64,000 nt of DNA from an uncultured Lysobacteraceae bacterium (GTDB taxonomy: Bacteria; Pseudomonadota; Gammaproteobacteria; Xanthomonadales; Xanthomonadaceae): positions 32,577 to 96,576 of the forward strand of contig CAKZGB010000013.1 in assembly GCA_936911875.1 (NCBI GenBank), read 5' to 3'. The notes below the pieces were generated by a model. It searched no databases. It had not been told where the DNA came from and was given only the letters and a program-made list of their open reading frames with translations. Below are positions 62,964 through 64,000 of the stretch, piece after piece (positions within the stretch are counted from its first letter, which is position 1; each line of letters opens with the position of its first letter). The position numbers and the translations under genes are program-made.

Positions 62964-63431
62964 ATGATTAAATGGCTTGCAGTAGTCGGTCTGACTCTTG
63001 CGGCCATCCCTGCACATGCGCAGACCCATCCGCTGGCCAGTTGCAGCATCGAAGGCGACATGCGCACCGGCGTGGTGTGGGATGACGAGTCGAATCAGCT
63101 CAACCTGATCGTGCTCGAGGGCGATGACGAGCGTGAGGTGGTGCGGATCCCTTCGACCTTGTCTGTGGTAGAGGCCGAAACGGCAGATGGCATCGAGCGG
63201 AACTTCATGTTTCAGACGTCGGGGCCGACACGGTACCGCCTCCGTCTGATGCGAGCTGCCTATAACGGCAAGGTGACCGCCGAGCTGCACACCCGCATGG
63301 GTGACGGCGACTGGAACGTCGAACCTTGCAATAACGCGGACCTTTCTGCCAATCTGTATCAAGGCATGCCCGCGGCCATCACAGACTGGCAGGCCTTTGT
63401 CAGCCAAAACGGATCGGGCTGGGGCCCATAA
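62964..63431 (+). CDS. Secreted protein of unknown function
   Basis: A 155-residue protein with a classic signal peptide (MIKWLAVVGLTLAAIPAHA). The mature part has two Cys (ASCSIEGD and VEPCNNAD), an acidic stretch, and no domain I recognise. Its stop is directly followed by the start of the next secreted protein, so the two form an operon. It is probably periplasmic. Confidence 0.7.
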   Translation: MIKWLAVVGLTLAAIPAHAQTHPLASCSIEGDMRTGVVWDDESNQLNLIVLEGDDEREVVRIPSTLSVVEAETADGIERNFMFQTSGPTRYRLRLMRAAYNGKVTAELHTRMGDGDWNVEPCNNADLSANLYQGMPAAITDWQAFVSQNGSGWGP

Positions 63432-63902
63432 ATGACGATGAAAACTCAAATGAGGCGGGTTGTACTGGCGTTGGCTTGTGCCGCGGTCTGCGTTGCCGGC
63501 ACGGCAGGTGCTGCCGAAAACTGGAAGCAACTGAAAACGACGCCGGACGGTGGCACGATGGAGATCGACCTCGGCAACATGAAGCCGCAGCGGTACCTGG
63601 GCTTGAGCGATTATGTGGCCAGCAAAATGCCCACGCATTGGTCCACCGTGATCCGCTATACCTGGCCCAACGGGCAGGTCATTGACGGCAAGAAGGTCAC
63701 CAGGGGCTACATCAACTTTCTGTGGATCTGCGAGAATCCGATTCAGGTTTCGCAGTGGGGCCTTTGGGCCACGGACGCCGACGGCAAAGAGGTCATCGAC
63801 ATGCGCAAGGATTTCGAGATGGATGACCTGCCCAACTTCACGAAGGCAGAGGGTGACGCCGCGGAAACCGGCAAACTGGTCTGCGCGGCTGCTAAAAAAT
63901 AG
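63432..63902 (+). CDS. Secreted protein, possibly surface-adhesin E-like
   Basis: A 156-residue protein with a signal peptide (VVLALACAAVCVAGTAGAA). The mature part (ENWKQLKTTPDGGTMEIDL, NFLWICENPIQVSQWGLW, closing KLVCAAAKK) has two Cys placed as in surface-adhesin E-like proteins, a loose resemblance only. It begins the base after the stop of the preceding gene; an ATG six bases on (63438) is an alternative start. The function is unknown. Confidence 0.68.
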   Translation: MTMKTQMRRVVLALACAAVCVAGTAGAAENWKQLKTTPDGGTMEIDLGNMKPQRYLGLSDYVASKMPTHWSTVIRYTWPNGQVIDGKKVTRGYINFLWICENPIQVSQWGLWATDADGKEVIDMRKDFEMDDLPNFTKAEGDAAETGKLVCAAAKK

Positions 63903-64000
63903 TCAACCGGCAGTGGCCTTTGCATCGCGAAGGCCATTCCGCAGCTGACGTTACCCCAATCTGAGTAGCGCTTGTTCTAGAGTCCAACTGAGAATGTATC

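Overview
The window is a GC-rich, gene-dense stretch of a Gram-negative chromosome. The best placement is Gammaproteobacteria, probably Xanthomonadales (Lysobacterales). This rests on the housekeeping clusters (nusB-thiL, divergent yraN/rsmI, rsmG-parA-parB followed by a GT2 glycosyltransferase and a LAB_N membrane protein), on the protein types, and on short TTTGC-rich and TTTACCATT-type intergenic repeats. No rRNA, tRNA or CRISPR array was recognised.

Layout. 0-2.8 kb: nusB (5' end cut by the window), thiL, yraN, rsmI. 2.8-7.1 kb: a perfect 40-bp inverted repeat that supplies both ends of rsmI and a barstar gene, a barnase/barstar pair with a membrane-anchored RNase, an L,D-transpeptidase, an arsenic operon (arsR-arsC-arsC-aquaporin) with a visible operator, and an I78 inhibitor lipoprotein. 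7.2-16.8 kb: a COG2509 flavoprotein, an M61 peptidase, an SRPBCC protein, an FAD/NAD(P) protein and a fused indolepyruvate ferredoxin oxidoreductase. 16.83-21.45 kb: a mobile element with ISL3-type ends (23-bp imperfect inverted repeats, perfect 8-bp target duplication TTAATTTT) that carries an ISL3 transposase gene with a frameshift plus a complete merR/merTPA mercury operon. It has landed inside a copy of the same repeat seen beside rsmI. 21.6-32.2 kb: sixA, yceI, a phospholipase D-type lipoprotein, plsC, a TPR protein, a PEBP protein, uppP, glnA, a GlsB-type membrane protein and a phosphopantetheinyl transferase. 32.2-36.9 kb: rsmG, parA, parB, GT2, LAB_N, rpmB, rpmG. 37.0-43.2 kb: a PNPOx-like protein and the complete four-gene ligase-associated DNA repair cassette (exonuclease, ligase, Lhr-type helicase, phosphoesterase).

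43.5-60.7 kb is the most unusual part: three translationally coupled genes coding for 1876, 1238 and 2606 residues. The first is a DUF11-type repeat protein with eight tandem 111-residue units and a C-terminal OmpA-like domain. The second is a large outer-membrane beta-barrel. The third is a giant secreted protein with about 17 prealbumin/SpaA-like modules that each keep a Lys-Glu-Asn pattern and a Cys pair. Together they look like a surface adhesin or cell-envelope system whose function I cannot name. The OmpA-like domain of the first protein seems to lack its last segment, and a segment resembling it lies at the start of the mature second protein.

60.7-64 kb: a DUF1304 membrane protein, a von Willebrand A protein, a TauE/SafE permease and two small secreted proteins of unknown function. 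All calls come from reading the sequence and from family knowledge; no database search was run.
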